The notes under the pieces are model-generated. The model worked only from the letters and a program-made list of their open reading frames with translations, was not told where the DNA came from and searched no databases. The position numbers and the translations under genes were made by a program. A DNA stretch of 64,000 nt from CAWCTB01 sp963798275 (lineage in GTDB: Bacteria; Acidobacteriota; Terriglobia; Terriglobales; Acidobacteriaceae), in contig CAWCTB010000017.1 of assembly GCA_963798275.1 (NCBI GenBank), forward strand, positions 1-64,000. The letters run 5' to 3'. Positions 62,816 through 64,000 of this stretch are shown here, piece by piece. Numbering within the stretch: position 1 is the first letter of the stretch; each line of letters opens with the position of its first letter.

Positions 62816-64000
62816 ATGATGAAGAAGTTTCTGCTCGTCGTATTGCTCTGTCTGGGAGCTGCAGGTTTCGCGCAAGAGCTGGGATCGTCCAGTTTGAGCG
62901 GCGAAGTCACCGATCCCAGCGGAGCCACCGTTCAGGGCGCGCAAGTAACCGCCCGCAACCTGGCGACTGCCGTCGAACGCACCACGTTGACCAGCAACGC
63001 CGGTTTGTTTGTCCTCAACAATCTTGCTCCCGGCAACTACGAAGTGAAGGTCACCTCCAAGGGATTTGGCGATGCCGTTGCGCAAGTGAAGCTCGAGGTC
63101 GGCCAGCAGCAGAGCCTGAAGCTGCGTCTCGAGGTGCAAAAGCAAGTGACGCAAGTCAAGGTCGACGACATCACCGCAGCGCCGCTCGTCAATACGTCCT
63201 CCTCGATAGTCGATGGGGTCATCAGTTCGCAGCAGATCGATTCGCTCCCGCTCAACGGGCGCAATTTCATGGAACTGGCCCTGCTGGTTCCGGGCAACGC
63301 GCCCGCGCCCAACTTTGATCCCACCAAAGCCGACACCGTGGTTATCTCGACCGATGGGCAACTGGGTCGCGGAGGCAACGTTACCATCGATGGCGCCGAC
63401 GACAATGACGATACGGTAGGCGGCATGCTGCACAACGTGCCGGAAGACGCGGTGCAGGAATTCCAGATCGCTTCCAATCAGTACTCGGCCGCCCTGGGAC
63501 GCTCGGGCTCGGCGGTGGTGAACGTGGTCACCAAGTCGGGAACCAACCAATTTCACGGCACTGCTGCCGTCTTCGCCCGCGATCAGAGTTTGCAGGCGGC
63601 CTCACCGCTGGTCGATCCGGCGCTGGGGACCCCTCCCTTTCGCCGCGAACAATATGCCGGGTCGGTCGGCGGGCCGGTTGTCAAAGACAAAGCCTGGTTC
63701 TACAGCGCCTTCGAATATCGCGATCAAATCGGCGGCGTGGAGGTCGGTACCCCTGACCTCAACACTCAGACGATCGTCAAGAGTTTCGCGACGGCGCCCG
63801 CCACCGATGCCATGGGCACAGTCCGCGGCGACTGGCAGATCACCAACCAGGACGCCCTCTCCATGCGCTATTCGATTGAGCAGCTCAACGCCACCGGCGC
63901 CAGCGCGCTCGACCGCGCACTGGGTTCCGCCTCGCAGCGGCAGGTACTGCAGAACAACTTCCAGGCATTTGTTGCCAGTTGGACGCGCGTGATCACGCCT
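62816..64000 (+). CDS. Oar-like TonB-dependent receptor, 5' part, runs off the window
   Basis: The first 395 codons of a third large receptor, open to the last base. Signal peptide (MMKKFLLVVLLCLGAAGFAQ), regulatory-like domain SLSGEVTDPSGATVQGAQVTARN, plug LPLNGRNFMELALLVPGN and NVTIDGADDNDDTVGGMLHNVPEDAVQEFQIASNQYSAAL, then VVNVVTKSGTNQFHGT and the first barrel strands (FRREQYAGSVGGPVVKDKAWFY). ATG at 62816 or 62819. Divergent from the kinase, which might be regulated with it. Confidence 0.88.
   Translation, partial: MMKKFLLVVLLCLGAAGFAQELGSSSLSGEVTDPSGATVQGAQVTARNLATAVERTTLTSNAGLFVLNNLAPGNYEVKVTSKGFGDAVAQVKLEVGQQQSLKLRLEVQKQVTQVKVDDITAAPLVNTSSSIVDGVISSQQIDSLPLNGRNFMELALLVPGNAPAPNFDPTKADTVVISTDGQLGRGGNVTIDGADDNDDTVGGMLHNVPEDAVQEFQIASNQYSAALGRSGSAVVNVVTKSGTNQFHGTAAVFARDQSLQAASPLVDPALGTPPFRREQYAGSVGGPVVKDKAWFYSAFEYRDQIGGVEVGTPDLNTQTIVKSFATAPATDAMGTVRGDWQITNQDALSMRYSIEQLNATGASALDRALGSASQRQVLQNNFQAFVASWTRVITP

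Overview
The window looks like a chromosomal segment of an Acidobacteriota bacterium, probably of the Terriglobia/Terriglobales type. Supporting signs are four proteins with the VWFA-related acidobacterial domain (TIGR03436 type), three Oar-like TonB-dependent receptors with an N-terminal carboxypeptidase-regulatory-like fold, two adjacent DUF507 genes, a 969-residue Ser/Thr kinase with a TPR-like tail, fairly high GC, and many short intergenic hairpin repeats. I see no phage, plasmid, transposase or CRISPR array.

Layout. 1-8 kb: a broken DUF92 membrane protein, a frame-broken D-aminoacylase-type amidohydrolase, a CPBP protease, a cyclase-family hydrolase, a decayed oxidoreductase remnant in repeat-rich DNA, then a CNNM/CBS protein coupled to a lone DppB-type permease. 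8-19 kb: sensor kinase, msrP-msrQ, DUF72, M48 protease, cNMP-DUF1003, paired DUF507, recJ and an RDD protein. 19-24.7 kb: an envelope and regulation cluster, LptC/OstA fusion, lptB, rpoN, hpf. 24.8-28.4 kb: two divergent VWFA proteins and an outer-membrane barrel. 28.5-33.3 kb: a DUF4160/DUF2442 pair between a decayed copy of the aspS 3' end and intact aspS, then hisS and a gamma-carbonic anhydrase. 33.5-38.2 kb: TonB receptor, rpsU, zinc ribbon, response regulator. 38.4-48.2 kb: translation genes mtaB, infC, rpmI, rplT, pheS, pheT, with a helicase-like gene between infC and rpmI. 48.2-56 kb: VWFA protein, DinB, ZapB-like, zapA, probable 6S RNA, lgt, an RluA-family pseudouridine synthase, VWFA protein, VOC protein, methyltransferase. 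56-64 kb: two TonB receptors flanking the kinase.

Eleven otherwise well conserved genes are interrupted by single-base shifts, mostly +1, heavily clustered at 0.1-0.9 kb and 19.4-22 kb. They hit genes that should be essential (lptB, LptC/OstA), while long neighbours such as aspS, pheT, recJ, the kinase and the receptors are clean. I read these as uncorrected insertion-type sequencing or assembly errors, and I annotate such genes as whole CDS with the break points stated.

The observations most worth following are: the aspS 3'-end duplication around a toxin-antitoxin-like pair; infC with an AUC start behind a good Shine-Dalgarno; a hairpin family with covarying arms and a constant CTTCAG centre, including three in a row between pheS and pheT; apparently leaderless genes with a -10 box 6-7 nt before the start codon; a PheT lacking the EMAP-like tRNA-binding insert; and an amidohydrolase lacking the usual HxH.
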